A stretch of 64,000 nt of DNA. It comes from Campylobacteraceae bacterium (GTDB lineage Bacteria; Campylobacterota; Campylobacteria; Campylobacterales; Arcobacteraceae). The notes beneath the pieces are model-generated. The model was not told the DNA's origin and did not search any database. It was given only the letters and a program-made list of their open reading frames with translations. Both the position numbers and the translations under genes were made by a program. Each line of letters begins with the position of its first letter. The first letter of the stretch is position 1. The DNA lies in contig JABSOM010000007.1 of NCBI GenBank assembly GCA_013215945.1, positions 124,001-188,000 of the forward strand. Reading direction: 5' to 3'. Positions 19,069-27,370 of the stretch are shown piece by piece.

Positions 19069-19734
19069 ATGCAAAGTACAAAAAAACTATCTATGTATTT
19101 CAAATCACTACTTTTTATTCTATCTTTAGCCGTTTTCTTTCAAGCGTGTTCTTCTAAAAAAATTACGGTTTATAATCAAAGTGCAAGTTATTGGTACAAT
19201 GAAATGATTACATCTATTAATCAAGGGGATTTAGATGCAGCTGATGATACCTATACTTCATTAAATTCTGAACACAGAAATTCTCCTTTAATTCCAACAT
19301 CTTTAGTAATATTGGCAAATGCTCATGTAGAAGAAGAAGAGTATGAATTAGCAAATTATTATTTGGATGAATATTTAAAACGTTTTGCGCAAAGTAAAAA
19401 TGTGGATTATGTTAGATATTTTAAAATAAAATCAAAGTTTTTGGCTTTTAATGCTGAATTTAGAAATCAAAAACTGGTAAGTGAAATTCTTGATGAAATT
19501 CAAGAGTTTATTGTTAAGTTTCCAAAATCAAAATACTTGCCACTTGTACATACTATGAATACAAGACTGGGCTATGCAAAAGCTATTTTTGATGATGAAA
19601 TTGCTGCTTTGTATACTAGAATTGATAAACCAGAAGCAGCTGCTATTTATAAAAAAAGAGTTGAAGATAGTGCTGTTAATTTAAAAGAAGTAGAAAAAGT
19701 ACATACTCCATGGTATAAACGAATATTTCAATAA
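19069..19734 (+). CDS. bamD: outer membrane protein assembly factor BamD (ComL)
   Basis: Lipoprotein of the BAM complex that inserts beta-barrel proteins in the outer membrane. N-terminal lipoprotein signal with Cys at about residue 27 (VFFQACSSKK), then tetratricopeptide-like helices: YNEMITSINQGDLDAADDTY, LANAHVEEEEYELANYYLDE and a third repeat to about residue 180. The length of 221 matches the family. Start chosen at 19069 because GGGGCAATA precedes it. It lies 8 bp ahead of lon, so the two share an envelope/protein-quality operon. Confidence 0.9.
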   Translation: MQSTKKLSMYFKSLLFILSLAVFFQACSSKKITVYNQSASYWYNEMITSINQGDLDAADDTYTSLNSEHRNSPLIPTSLVILANAHVEEEEYELANYYLDEYLKRFAQSKNVDYVRYFKIKSKFLAFNAEFRNQKLVSEILDEIQEFIVKFPKSKYLPLVHTMNTRLGYAKAIFDDEIAALYTRIDKPEAAAIYKKRVEDSAVNLKEVEKVHTPWYKRIFQ

Positions 19735-19742
19735 GGAACAAT

Positions 19743-22160
19743 ATGGAATTAGAAAATTATGATGAATTTCCACAAGAACTGCCATTAATTATAGAAGACG
19801 ATGTATTTTTATATCCTTTTATGATTGCGCCACTTTTTTTAAGTGATGAGACAAATATCAAAGCAGTTGAGTATGCAATAGCAGAAAATAAATTGGTTAT
19901 TGTAAGTGTTTCAAAAGCTGGTTTTGAAGGTGCAAGAAAAAAAGACAATTTTTATGATGTAGGCGTTATTGGCAATATCATGCGAAAAGTCTCTCTTCCT
20001 GATGGAAAAATTAAAGTATTATTTCAAGGTTTAGTTAAAGGTAAAATTTCTTCTTTTAATGAAGAAAATAGCACTTTTGCACAAGTAGAAATACTTGAAA
20101 ATATTGTTTCAAAAGAAGAGAAAATCAATTCTTTGATTGATTTATTAAGAGATCAGGTGAAAAAACTTTCAAGACTTAATTCAAAGTTTCCTGCTGATTT
20201 AATTAAAACCATTGATGAAAACAATGATGCAAGTAGAATTGCAGATTTAATTTCATCTGTATTACGCGTTAAAAAAGACGAAGCGTATATATTATTTTCA
20301 GAAGTAAATTTAGAAATCAGATTAATTGATTTAATAGAAACCATAAAAAAAGAGTGCGAGAACTTACGTATTCAAAAAGAGATTACACAAAAAGTAAACT
20401 CAAAAATCGAAAAAACACATAAAGATTATTTCTTAAAAGAACAAATTAAAGCCATTAACCAAGAATTGGGTACGGATAATAAAAAAGACGAAGAAATAAA
20501 AGATTATAGAAAAAAACTTAAAAAAATTAAAGCACATATGCCCAAAGATGGTTATAAAGAAACCAAAAAACAAATTGATAAACTCTCAAGAATGCATCAA
20601 GATTCACCCGATGCTTCCTTATTACAAACCTATATTGAACAAGTACTGGAATTGCCTTTTGGAAAATTTGCCAATGAAAAAATCTCTGTTTTAAATGTTG
20701 AAGAACAATTAAATAAAGATCATTATTCATTAAGTAAAGCAAAAGAGCGAATTTCTGAATATTTTGCGGTAAAAGAATTATTAGAAAAAAGAAATATTAA
20801 TAATTTAATGACAAAAGGAACTGTTTTATGTTTTGTAGGACCTCCTGGTGTTGGTAAAACATCTTTAGCTAACTCTATTGCAAAAGCATTAAAAAGACCT
20901 CTTGCTAGAATAGCTTTAGGTGGAATGGAAGATGTGAATGAATTAAGAGGACATAGAAGAACCTACGTTGGAGCAATGCCTGGTAGACTTGTTACTTCTT
21001 TAATTGATGCAAAACAAATGAATCCTGTAATTGTATTGGATGAAATTGATAAAATAGGTGCTAATAATAGAGGCGATCCAAGTGCCGTAATGTTAGAAAT
21101 TTTAGATCCTGAGCAAAATCATGAATTTAGAGATCAGTATTTAAACTTCCCAATTGATTTATCTCAAGCTATTTTTGTAGCAACAGCTAATGATGCCAGA
21201 AGAATTCCTCCTGCTTTAAGAGATCGAATGGAATTTATTGAATTATCTTCCTATACACCAAATGAAAAATATCATATTGCAAAAGACTATTTAGTTCCTC
21301 AAGAATTGGAAAAACATGGACTTAAAAAATCAGAAGTAAATTTAAGTAAACCTACGCTGGAAGTTATTATTGAAAAATATACAAGAGAAGCAGGGGTTAG
21401 AAACTTAAGACGTGTTTTTTCTAAATTATTTAGAAAAGCAGTAAAACAAATTGTAATGAATGAAGATTTAAAAAAAGTATCTATTACAAGTAAAAATATA
21501 AAAGAATATTTAGACAATCCTATTTTTGAAATAGATCAAGCAGACAAACAGAATCAAGTTGGTATTGCAAATGGTTTAGCATGGACTGCTGTTGGTGGCG
21601 ATGTATTAAAAATTGAAGCCATTAAAATTAAGGGAAAAGGAATGTTAAGTGTTACTGGAAATTTAGGCGATGTAATGAAAGAATCTTCGCGTATTTCTTT
21701 TTCAGTAGTAAAAGTTTTAATTGATAACAATAAAATTAAAATTGATCAAGACAGTATTCCTTTAAATCTTAAAGAAAAAGATGACAAGATAAAATTAGAT
21801 TCATCTGAAATTTATAAACGTTACGATATTCACTTACATATTCCAGAAGGTGCAACCCCTAAAGATGGCCCAAGTGCTGGAGCTATTATGGCTGTATCTA
21901 TTGCATCTATTTTATCAGGAAAAAAAGTACGTTCTGATTTAGCAATGACGGGTGAGCTTACTTTAAGTGGAAAAGTATTACCTATTGGGGGATTAAAAGA
22001 AAAACTAATTGCTGCTTATAAAGCAAAAATGAAAACAGCATTAATTCCACGTAAAAACTACGAAAGGGATTTAGAAGATATTCCAGAAGAAGTAAAAGAT
22101 GCTATGGATATTATTCCTGTTGATAATATAGATGATGTATTAAAATTAACGTTGGTATAG
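19743..22160 (+). CDS. lon: ATP-dependent protease Lon
   Basis: Cytoplasmic AAA+ serine protease that degrades misfolded and regulatory proteins. N-terminal substrate domain (about 1-200), coiled linker, ATPase with Walker A GPPGVGKTS (about 367), Walker B VIVLDEIDKIG (about 430) and arginine-finger region PPALRDRMEFIEL. The C-terminal peptidase shows PKDGPSAGAIM with catalytic Ser and GKVLPIGGLKEKL with catalytic Lys. 805 residues, full length. Start follows AAGGAACAAT directly behind bamD. The next gene begins 8 bp downstream. Confidence 0.98.
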   Translation: MELENYDEFPQELPLIIEDDVFLYPFMIAPLFLSDETNIKAVEYAIAENKLVIVSVSKAGFEGARKKDNFYDVGVIGNIMRKVSLPDGKIKVLFQGLVKGKISSFNEENSTFAQVEILENIVSKEEKINSLIDLLRDQVKKLSRLNSKFPADLIKTIDENNDASRIADLISSVLRVKKDEAYILFSEVNLEIRLIDLIETIKKECENLRIQKEITQKVNSKIEKTHKDYFLKEQIKAINQELGTDNKKDEEIKDYRKKLKKIKAHMPKDGYKETKKQIDKLSRMHQDSPDASLLQTYIEQVLELPFGKFANEKISVLNVEEQLNKDHYSLSKAKERISEYFAVKELLEKRNINNLMTKGTVLCFVGPPGVGKTSLANSIAKALKRPLARIALGGMEDVNELRGHRRTYVGAMPGRLVTSLIDAKQMNPVIVLDEIDKIGANNRGDPSAVMLEILDPEQNHEFRDQYLNFPIDLSQAIFVATANDARRIPPALRDRMEFIELSSYTPNEKYHIAKDYLVPQELEKHGLKKSEVNLSKPTLEVIIEKYTREAGVRNLRRVFSKLFRKAVKQIVMNEDLKKVSITSKNIKEYLDNPIFEIDQADKQNQVGIANGLAWTAVGGDVLKIEAIKIKGKGMLSVTGNLGDVMKESSRISFSVVKVLIDNNKIKIDQDSIPLNLKEKDDKIKLDSSEIYKRYDIHLHIPEGATPKDGPSAGAIMAVSIASILSGKKVRSDLAMTGELTLSGKVLPIGGLKEKLIAAYKAKMKTALIPRKNYERDLEDIPEEVKDAMDIIPVDNIDDVLKLTLV

Positions 22161-22167
22161 ATTTTAA

Positions 22168-22722
22168 ATGAGAAGAGGTGCAAGGCAAAGCCAAATAATA
22201 AATAATTGGTTTTCTCTTGTCACTATTATTTTGGTTACTGTTGTTTTAACTTTTTATCTTAGATATATAGTAAAAGAAAAACCAAGATTAAATTCTGCTC
22301 TAGCTTGTCAGTTGCTTAATAATAGCAGTGATAAAATTATAAATCAAAAATTATTAAATATCCAAGATGCTTTGATCTTAAAAGGAAGATATATTTTAGA
22401 TGGGGGAATCTTAGAAGCCCTAAATAAAACTTCTTTTATAAAAAGTAAAATAAAACTATCAAAAAGCAACAGGTACTTTATGCAAGAACTTAATATCTTA
22501 AGTACCAATACTCATAAACATTATGTAAAAATCAAATACGAATTTATTGAAAATGAAGATATAAATAATAATAGTGTTGCAAGACTATTAACATCTTTTA
22601 GAATCAATGGTAAAGAATCTTTTATTATGAATACAGATTTACTATCTTATAATGAAACAAGTATAAAAGATGCTATCTCCTGTACAATAAAGGCTTTTAA
22701 ACACAATGTTACAAAATATTAA
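22168..22722 (+). CDS. single-pass membrane protein of unknown function, coupled to rhomboid gene
   Basis: No family recognised. A basic N-terminus (MRRGARQSQ) precedes one membrane helix at about 18-37, so the remaining roughly 145 residues should face the periplasm. That domain has two cysteines (about 47 and 173) and mixed alpha/beta look. The gene follows lon by 8 bp, and its end overlaps the rhomboid gene start by 17 bp, so these two are certainly co-translated. Type II topology with its helix next to a rhomboid makes it a candidate substrate or partner, but this is only inference. Confidence 0.75.
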   Translation: MRRGARQSQIINNWFSLVTIILVTVVLTFYLRYIVKEKPRLNSALACQLLNNSSDKIINQKLLNIQDALILKGRYILDGGILEALNKTSFIKSKIKLSKSNRYFMQELNILSTNTHKHYVKIKYEFIENEDINNNSVARLLTSFRINGKESFIMNTDLLSYNETSIKDAISCTIKAFKHNVTKY

Positions 22723-23260
22723 AACATTTACTTTCACAAACATCATAATAGGCTTAACAGTCCTTATGTACTTAGTGCAAACCAATATTGAATATGGAAC
22801 CGTTCGAATGGGTCTTAATATTCTTTTTTTAAGAGAAGGTTATTATTATCAAATACTTTCAACTATGTTTGCCCATGGTGGTATTGGACATTTAGGTATG
22901 AATATGTTTGTTTTATATCAATTTGGAAATATGATTGAAAAGTATTTTGGAAAAGGTATTTTCTTATCCTTATATTTTATAGGTGGTTTATTAACATCAC
23001 TTGGCAGTTTTTATTTTATGTACAGTATTGGCTTTAATCATAATTTAGTAGGAGCTTCAGGAGCAATTTCTGTTCTAATGGGATTTATTGCCCTTGTGGA
23101 TAAAACACAAAGATCAGGAATTATTACTTGGATTTTGATTATTTCAGTAGCCCCTTTATTAATAGGTTTACCTATTGCTTGGTATGCTCACTTTATAGGC
23201 TTAGCTATAGGTTTAGTAATGGGATTTTTTATACGCGCTTATTTATTAAAAAAACGCTAG
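22706..23260 (+). CDS. rhomboid family intramembrane serine protease
   Basis: Six-helix GlpG-type protease cutting membrane helices. The catalytic dyad is visible: Ser119 in LVGASGAISVLMG and His162 in WYAHFIGLAIG. His62 and Asn66 in GGIGHLGMNMF form the oxyanion region on helix 2. At 184 residues it is the compact form without an extra N-terminal domain. Overlaps the preceding single-pass protein gene by 17 bp. Confidence 0.92.
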   Translation: MLQNIKTFTFTNIIIGLTVLMYLVQTNIEYGTVRMGLNILFLREGYYYQILSTMFAHGGIGHLGMNMFVLYQFGNMIEKYFGKGIFLSLYFIGGLLTSLGSFYFMYSIGFNHNLVGASGAISVLMGFIALVDKTQRSGIITWILIISVAPLLIGLPIAWYAHFIGLAIGLVMGFFIRAYLLKKR

Positions 23261-23262
23261 TT

Positions 23263-23444
23263 TTATTGAAAATAGGTGAAAATTCCTGCAACAAATAAAA
23301 CAAAAACAATGCCTAGAAAAATATCTTTTAAATTAACCGTTGGATTCATAATTCCACAATAAGGGCAACGTTTTATTTTTTTTACTACTTCACGTTTACA
23401 GTTTCTACAATTCTCTATAATATATCCTTTTTTTGTTTTCCCAT
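23263..23444 (-). pseudogene. small zinc-ribbon membrane protein with a frameshift in an A7 run
   Basis: Minus-strand reading from the ATG at 23444 gives MGKQKKDIL and a stop. Adding one base to the seven-A run (23428-23434 on the plus strand as T7) instead gives MGKQKKGYIIENCRNC, then a second pair CPYCG, then one membrane helix (IFLGIVFVLFVAGIFTYF) and the stop at 23263, about 60 residues. The paired CxxC motifs before a helix are a coherent zinc-ribbon membrane protein. The downstream frame has no ATG, GTG or TTG before the cysteines. So the gene is either frameshifted, phase-variable, decoded by slippage, or the base call is wrong. Confidence 0.6.
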
Positions 23445-23497
23445 AATATCAAATTATAACAAAATGTAATATTATCTTTATTTTTTTTTAAATGAGT

Positions 23498-23503
23498 TAT
23501 AAT
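23498..23503 (+). promoter_or_regulatory. TATAAT box directly before the Y-family polymerase start
   Basis: TATAAT followed by GTTTTT and then the ATG at 23510, with a T-rich stretch at 23468-23490 upstream in place of a -35. No ribosome site is present. This favours a leaderless transcript starting at 23510 and argues against the ATG at 23492, which would lie upstream of the -10 box. Confidence 0.5.
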
Positions 23504-23509
23504 GTTTTT

Positions 23510-24784
23510 ATGATTATGCACTTAGATTTAGACTGTTTTTTTGTATCTGCCCACAGAAGTATTGATAAAAGTTTGCTCAATATCCCTGTAGCCGTGGGTG
23601 GACGAAGTAATTTAAATATCTTTAATAAAAGCAAACAAAAACGTTATGTCTCAGAAAATTCTGGTGCTTTTGTTTCTTCAATTTTGAGTAAACAAGAAAA
23701 AAATCCACAGAAATATTTTGTAGATGCAGATGGACGTATACGAGGTATTATTACTACTTCTTCTTATGAAGCAAGAGCGTGTGGTGTTAAAACAGCAATG
23801 AGTGTAAATGAAGCTTTGTCTTTGTGTCCCCACCTTCATATGATAAGTCCTGATTATCCTTTGTATCATGAACTGTCTTATAAACTTCTTTCTTTTTTAG
23901 AAGAAACAACACCAGAAGTTGAGCAGTTTTCTATTGATGAGTTTTTTGTAAATTTGTCTGGTTTTATTGATGATAACGATGTTTATGATTTTGCAAAATA
24001 CATACAAAATGAAATTTTACGTTTGTTTAATTTACCTATTTCAATAGGTCTTGCTAAGTCTAAGTATTTATCCAAAGTAGCTACGAATTATGCTAAACCA
24101 ATAGGTATTAAACTTGTAAAAGAAGAAGACTCTTATGCTTTTATTAAAGATATGCCAATTGCGCATTTTACAGGTATAGGAAAAGCTTATCAAGAAAAAC
24201 TAAAAGCTTATGGTATATCTAAATTAGGACAAGTACGAGATAGAAAAGATTTATTTTATTCTTGGAAAAAACCAGGTATTCAACTTTATAATAGAATTTT
24301 GGGTATTAATGATTTTTCTTTGGAGAAAAGAGGTCCTTCTAAATCAATAGGAATTGGTCGTACTTTTGATCCTATTTTAAAACGAGAAGAACTTAAAAGA
24401 AGAGTGGTTATTTTGTGCAGATATTTGGCATTTTTGGTTTACAAAAAAAATGTCAATCCCCAAACCTTTTATCTCAAAATAAAATATGAATTTAATTTGA
24501 GTGCAAAAGCTACCTCTACAAACAATAGAATGTTTTCAGAATTACTTTTAAAAGAAACAGTATTAAAAATGTTTGATGAACAAGACATTCATCCCAGTCA
24601 TTATGTAGTACAGCTTAATGTAACAGTGAGTAATTTTATTGAACAAAGAATGGATACTTTTAATATTTTTGAATATGAAAGTGATTTGAAAATCAAAAAA
24701 CTCAATTCTCATTTAAATATTTTGCGAGACAAATATGGTATTGATATTATTAAAACTGCCAAAGAATTGTATGAAGATAATTAA
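23510..24784 (+). CDS. Y-family DNA polymerase (DinB/UmuC-like)
   Basis: Translesion DNA polymerase. The catalytic motifs are MHLDLDCFFVSAHRS at the N-terminus (first metal Asp) and FSIDEFFVNLS at about 145 (second metal-binding Asp-Glu). A little-finger region follows (RTFDPILKREELKR onward). The protein is about 424 residues, longer than a compact pol IV, with an insertion near residues 30-70 that resembles UmuC-like relatives in Campylobacterota. The start at 23510 (or 23516) gives the usual position of the first catalytic motif. It is monocistronic and ends in a hairpin shared with the convergent VOC gene. pol IV or pol V class cannot be settled. Confidence 0.9.
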   Translation: MIMHLDLDCFFVSAHRSIDKSLLNIPVAVGGRSNLNIFNKSKQKRYVSENSGAFVSSILSKQEKNPQKYFVDADGRIRGIITTSSYEARACGVKTAMSVNEALSLCPHLHMISPDYPLYHELSYKLLSFLEETTPEVEQFSIDEFFVNLSGFIDDNDVYDFAKYIQNEILRLFNLPISIGLAKSKYLSKVATNYAKPIGIKLVKEEDSYAFIKDMPIAHFTGIGKAYQEKLKAYGISKLGQVRDRKDLFYSWKKPGIQLYNRILGINDFSLEKRGPSKSIGIGRTFDPILKREELKRRVVILCRYLAFLVYKKNVNPQTFYLKIKYEFNLSAKATSTNNRMFSELLLKETVLKMFDEQDIHPSHYVVQLNVTVSNFIEQRMDTFNIFEYESDLKIKKLNSHLNILRDKYGIDIIKTAKELYEDN

Positions 24785-24812
24785 AAAGACTCTCTTTGAA
24801 AAAGAGCCTTTT
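24784..24812. terminator. bidirectional hairpin between polymerase and VOC genes
   Basis: AAAAG-A-CTCT pairs with AGAG-C-CTTTT around a short loop, with A/T flanks on both sides. It sits between two convergent stops (24784 and 24821), so it likely ends both transcripts. Confidence 0.65.
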
Positions 24813-24820
24813 AAAGAATA

Positions 24821-25255
24821 TTAAGTTGCAAATAATTCTTTTTCTATGTCTCTAAAACCTTTAAATTCCAAAGCATTACCACTTGGATCACAGAAAAACA
24901 TAGTCCCTTGCTCACCTGCTAGTCCTTCAAAACGAATATAAGGTTCAATGATAAACTCATCAATTTTTTCTTTCATCTCTTTAGAAAAATCATTCCACTG
25001 CTCAAAGTCCATAATAACACCAAAATGCGGCACAGGAACACCTTTTCCATCAACACCATTACAAATGCTTGATACTTTTCCACTTGCTCCTAGAGCAGGG
25101 TTAAGATGCACCACTAATTGATGTCCAAACATATTATAATCTACCCATACCTCAGAGCTTCTTCCTTGTTCAAAACCAAGTTTATCTCCATAAAAAGCTT
25201 TTGCTTCTTTTATATCTCTTACTTGAATTGCTAAATGAAAAGGTCTTAAGTTCAT
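24821..25255 (-). CDS. VOC (glyoxalase/bleomycin-resistance fold) family protein
   Basis: Vicinal-oxygen-chelate superfamily protein of 144 residues with two beta-alpha-beta-beta-beta repeats. N-terminal FHLAIQVRDIKEAKAFYGDKL carries a likely metal His, and the C-terminal MFFCDPSGNALEFKGF carries the matching Glu. Other candidate ligands are HLV-type positions in GHQLVVHLNP and VPHFGVI. The family includes glyoxalases, dioxygenases and binding proteins; the reaction cannot be assigned. Start follows AAAAGGAGTATTT. Confidence 0.85.
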   Translation of the reverse strand: MNLRPFHLAIQVRDIKEAKAFYGDKLGFEQGRSSEVWVDYNMFGHQLVVHLNPALGASGKVSSICNGVDGKGVPVPHFGVIMDFEQWNDFSKEMKEKIDEFIIEPYIRFEGLAGEQGTMFFCDPSGNALEFKGFRDIEKELFAT

Positions 25256-25297
25256 AAATACTCCTTTTCATTATAATAACATAGAAAAAGTAAGAAA

Positions 25298-25417
25298 TTA
25301 GGATTTTGATATTTCTTTTCTAAATGCAAAGGGCAGTTTATTTTTGTCTTTTTTTTTGTTTATTATATAAAATATTATAATAAATGTAAAAATACTACTA
25401 GTTAAAATCTCTATCAT
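25298..25417 (-). CDS. 39-residue membrane microprotein
   Basis: Small open frame that begins with a textbook ribosome site (AGGAG, 7 bases before the ATG at 25417) lying inside the end of the upstream gene. It encodes MIEILTSSIF, then a very hydrophobic helix of Ile/Phe/Tyr (to about residue 20), then a Lys-rich tail ending in EISKS. It overlaps the stop of the 103-residue gene by 20 bp, so the two are co-transcribed. Function unknown. The strong ribosome site and membrane pattern are the evidence for reality. Confidence 0.55.
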   Translation of the reverse strand: MIEILTSSIFTFIIIFYIINKKKDKNKLPFAFRKEISKS

Positions 25418-25709
25418 GTATCAACTCCTGTATTATACTTAATTCGTCAATTAAACCCTGTTTGTAATTGGGATTTTTGACATTGTTTACTTTCACTTTT
25501 TGTCGTTTTATTTCTTCATCAAAGTCATGTAAAAAGTTTTTTTCTTTGTTTAAAAAAAAATAAATCATCTCATTTAACCAAAGACTTGCATCCACGCGTC
25601 CTTTTTTATATTTATCACTTAAGGTATTTTGTGAATTGTATTTATAAAAACTTATATGGCTATCACATTGCCTTGATATTTGTTCTAATTTTTGGCTTGA
25701 TTTATTCAT
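25398..25709 (-). CDS. hypothetical protein, 103 residues
   Basis: No family recognised. Soluble, charged and mostly helical, with no signal peptide, membrane segment or catalytic motif. The central LWLNEMIYFFLNKEKNFLHDFDEEIKRQK and C-terminal IDELSIIQELIHDRDF segments look amphipathic, so a coiled-coil or dimer is possible. The following membrane microprotein overlaps its end, suggesting a two-gene unit. Confidence 0.6.
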   Translation of the reverse strand: MNKSSQKLEQISRQCDSHISFYKYNSQNTLSDKYKKGRVDASLWLNEMIYFFLNKEKNFLHDFDEEIKRQKVKVNNVKNPNYKQGLIDELSIIQELIHDRDFN

Positions 25710-25881
25710 AGTTTATACTAACAAAAAGAAAGATATTGTTTAAAAAAGATTACAATATGAAAGATTATGTGAAGCAGATAAATAAGACTTGATTAAAAGA
25801 AGTACATTTAGGAAGAAGAGAGTTTTAAGCCTTGCTGTAATAAAATATTTAATGTGCTCTTTTTATTTATAAAGGATACTT

Positions 25882-26226
25882 ATGTCAAAGGATAATTCAT
25901 CTAAATCTGTAAAAGAAGATGAAAAAACAATTCAAAATGCAAAAAATACTTTAAAACAAAAAAAGCATGAACTGCATAATCTTTCTGTTCTTTTTTCTTT
26001 TTTAGGAAATGAAGAAAGAATACAAATAGTTTATTTACTTCTCAAACATAAAAAATTATCTCTTTGTACTTTAAGTGATATCTTAAATATAAAATCACGC
26101 CTACTTGTCAAAGATTTAAAGAAATTAAAAGATGCAGGAATATTACACAGTAAAAGAGAAACATTAATTTTATGCTATTTTATCAAGCCATCCTTAGTAA
26201 AACAAATAAAAATACTCTTATTATAA
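25882..26226 (+). CDS. ArsR-like winged-helix regulator
   Basis: A charged helical N-terminus (about 1-35) precedes a winged-helix domain (about 36-114): LFSFLGNEERIQIVYLLL, then LCTLSDILNIKSRLLVKDLKKLKDAGIL as the recognition region, then a wing with KRETLILCYFIK. The classical ArsR metal site (ELCVCDL) is not conserved; only one Cys stands at that place (LSLCTLSD). So it may sense through other residues or not bind metal. It lies 12 bp upstream of the Cys-rich GDCCVxC gene, a pairing that also occurs in metal-linked loci. Start follows AAAGGATACTT. Confidence 0.8.
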   Translation: MSKDNSSKSVKEDEKTIQNAKNTLKQKKHELHNLSVLFSFLGNEERIQIVYLLLKHKKLSLCTLSDILNIKSRLLVKDLKKLKDAGILHSKRETLILCYFIKPSLVKQIKILLL

Positions 26227-26238
26227 AAAGGATAAATT

Positions 26239-26439
26239 ATGAAAATTATTTTGGAATCTGTTCTTACGTGCCCTTTTTGCAAGTATGAAAAAAAAGAGAT
26301 TATGAAAGAAGATTCTTGTGCTTATTTTTATGAGTGTACAAATTGTAATAAAATTTTAAAAGCACAGAAAAAAGATTGCTGTGTTTTTTGTTCGTATGGC
26401 AGTATTGTTTGTCCTTCAAAACAAGGGAAATTGTCATAA
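26239..26439 (+). CDS. Cys-rich GDCCVxC-type protein
   Basis: 66 residues with nine cysteines: CPFC (11, 14), Cys27, CTNC (33, 36), DCCVFC (47, 48, 51) and Cys58. The segment KKDCCVFCSYGSIVCP matches the family named for GDCCVxC, in which some members carry selenocysteine; here all positions are plain Cys and the leading Gly is Lys. A zinc-ribbon followed by a reactive thiol motif is the likely architecture. It is co-transcribed with the ArsR-like gene, so a metal or redox stress role is inferred. A decayed second copy lies at 29748-29907. Confidence 0.8.
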   Translation: MKIILESVLTCPFCKYEKKEIMKEDSCAYFYECTNCNKILKAQKKDCCVFCSYGSIVCPSKQGKLS

Positions 26440-26460
26440 GAATAGATTTTAAGTTTTATT

Positions 26461-27177
26461 CTATTGATAATACTTGTTTATAATTTCATCAATTCTATTT
26501 GTCTCTAAAAGTTTTTTCCCTGCTTTTTTCAAAGAATCTTTGTATTGCATTTTCTTAGATTTATTCGAAAACTGAATCCATGCGGTATTTTTAGTAAGTA
26601 CATAGGGTTGGGCAAAATCATTTATGTTTAATCCAAGAAGTTTTAGTTGGTATATAATAATTTCTTTAGGACCAATTATGGCATCGATATTATGATACTG
26701 CAACATTAATATGGCATTTTTATAATCTTGTACAGGAGTAATATTAAGCTGTTTATTTTTTGAGCGAAAAGCATTATACCTAACCCCTCGAGGTGTTGCC
26801 ATGTGTAATCCCAACAAATCTTCATAACTAGAGATTTTTAAGCCTTTTTTCCCAAGAACAATTGTTTCTAAATCATACATAGCAAGGAGTTTTTCGCTAA
26901 AACCTTCACTGTAATCTGATAAAAAGAAAATAGCAAAATCAATTTTCCCCAATTCCAAATGGTGTAACATCCTTTTATAAGGCAGTAATTTCACTTCCAG
27001 TTTTATATTCAATTCTTGTTCTAGGCTTTGAATGATGTCATAGCTTATTCCAGTAAGTTTTCCTTCTTCTATATAAGCATAAGGAACAATATTAAATAAA
27101 CCCACACGTAACTTTTCATTAGCATAGCTATAGATGGAAAAAAAAAGGAAATACACGATAAGAATAAGTTTTTTCAT
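26461..27177 (-). CDS. periplasmic solute-binding-like protein (amino-acid ABC type)
   Basis: Signal peptide about 1-19 (ending SYA), then a type 2 periplasmic binding fold: LRVGLFNIVPYAYIEEGKLTGISYDIIQSL at the N-terminus, GKIDFAIFFLS in the middle and a C-terminal helix around ETNRIDEIINKYYQ. The length of 238 is normal for the PBPb family. No permease or ATPase gene is adjacent, so it may act as a stand-alone sensor-type binding protein. The ligand is unknown. Confidence 0.8.
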   Translation of the reverse strand: MKKLILIVYFLFFSIYSYANEKLRVGLFNIVPYAYIEEGKLTGISYDIIQSLEQELNIKLEVKLLPYKRMLHHLELGKIDFAIFFLSDYSEGFSEKLLAMYDLETIVLGKKGLKISSYEDLLGLHMATPRGVRYNAFRSKNKQLNITPVQDYKNAILMLQYHNIDAIIGPKEIIIYQLKLLGLNINDFAQPYVLTKNTAWIQFSNKSKKMQYKDSLKKAGKKLLETNRIDEIINKYYQ

Positions 27178-27285
27178 CTGACATCCTTATAAAAATACTA
27201 ACATATAATTTCTATTTTTATGTTAAAAGCAGAATATGGATTGTTTAATAACTATACTGCTCTTTTCAAATCTAAAAAGAAGAAC

Positions 27286-27320
27286 TGTTTGAAAATTTAA
27301 AAAAACGATAATTTCAAACA
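27286..27320 (-). terminator. hairpin downstream of the response-regulator cyclase
   Basis: Inverted repeat TGTTTGAAA (27286-27294) and TTTCAAACA (27312-27320) with an A/T loop containing T7 on the minus strand. It lies 50 bp behind the stop of the cyclase gene at 27371 and ahead of the binding-protein promoter. The role as terminator is tentative. Confidence 0.4.
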
Positions 27321-27370
27321 ATTATTAAGCTAAGAATAGAGACAACAAAAAAAAATTTCTGTTTGTTCCC

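Noticed and set aside
23492-23509. Earlier ATG for the Y-family polymerase
   Set aside because: It would precede the TATAAT box and has no ribosome site; the catalytic motif fits the later start.
25763-25795. Eleven-codon ATG frame ahead of the ArsR-like gene
   Set aside because: Too short and without a ribosome site or conservation evidence.
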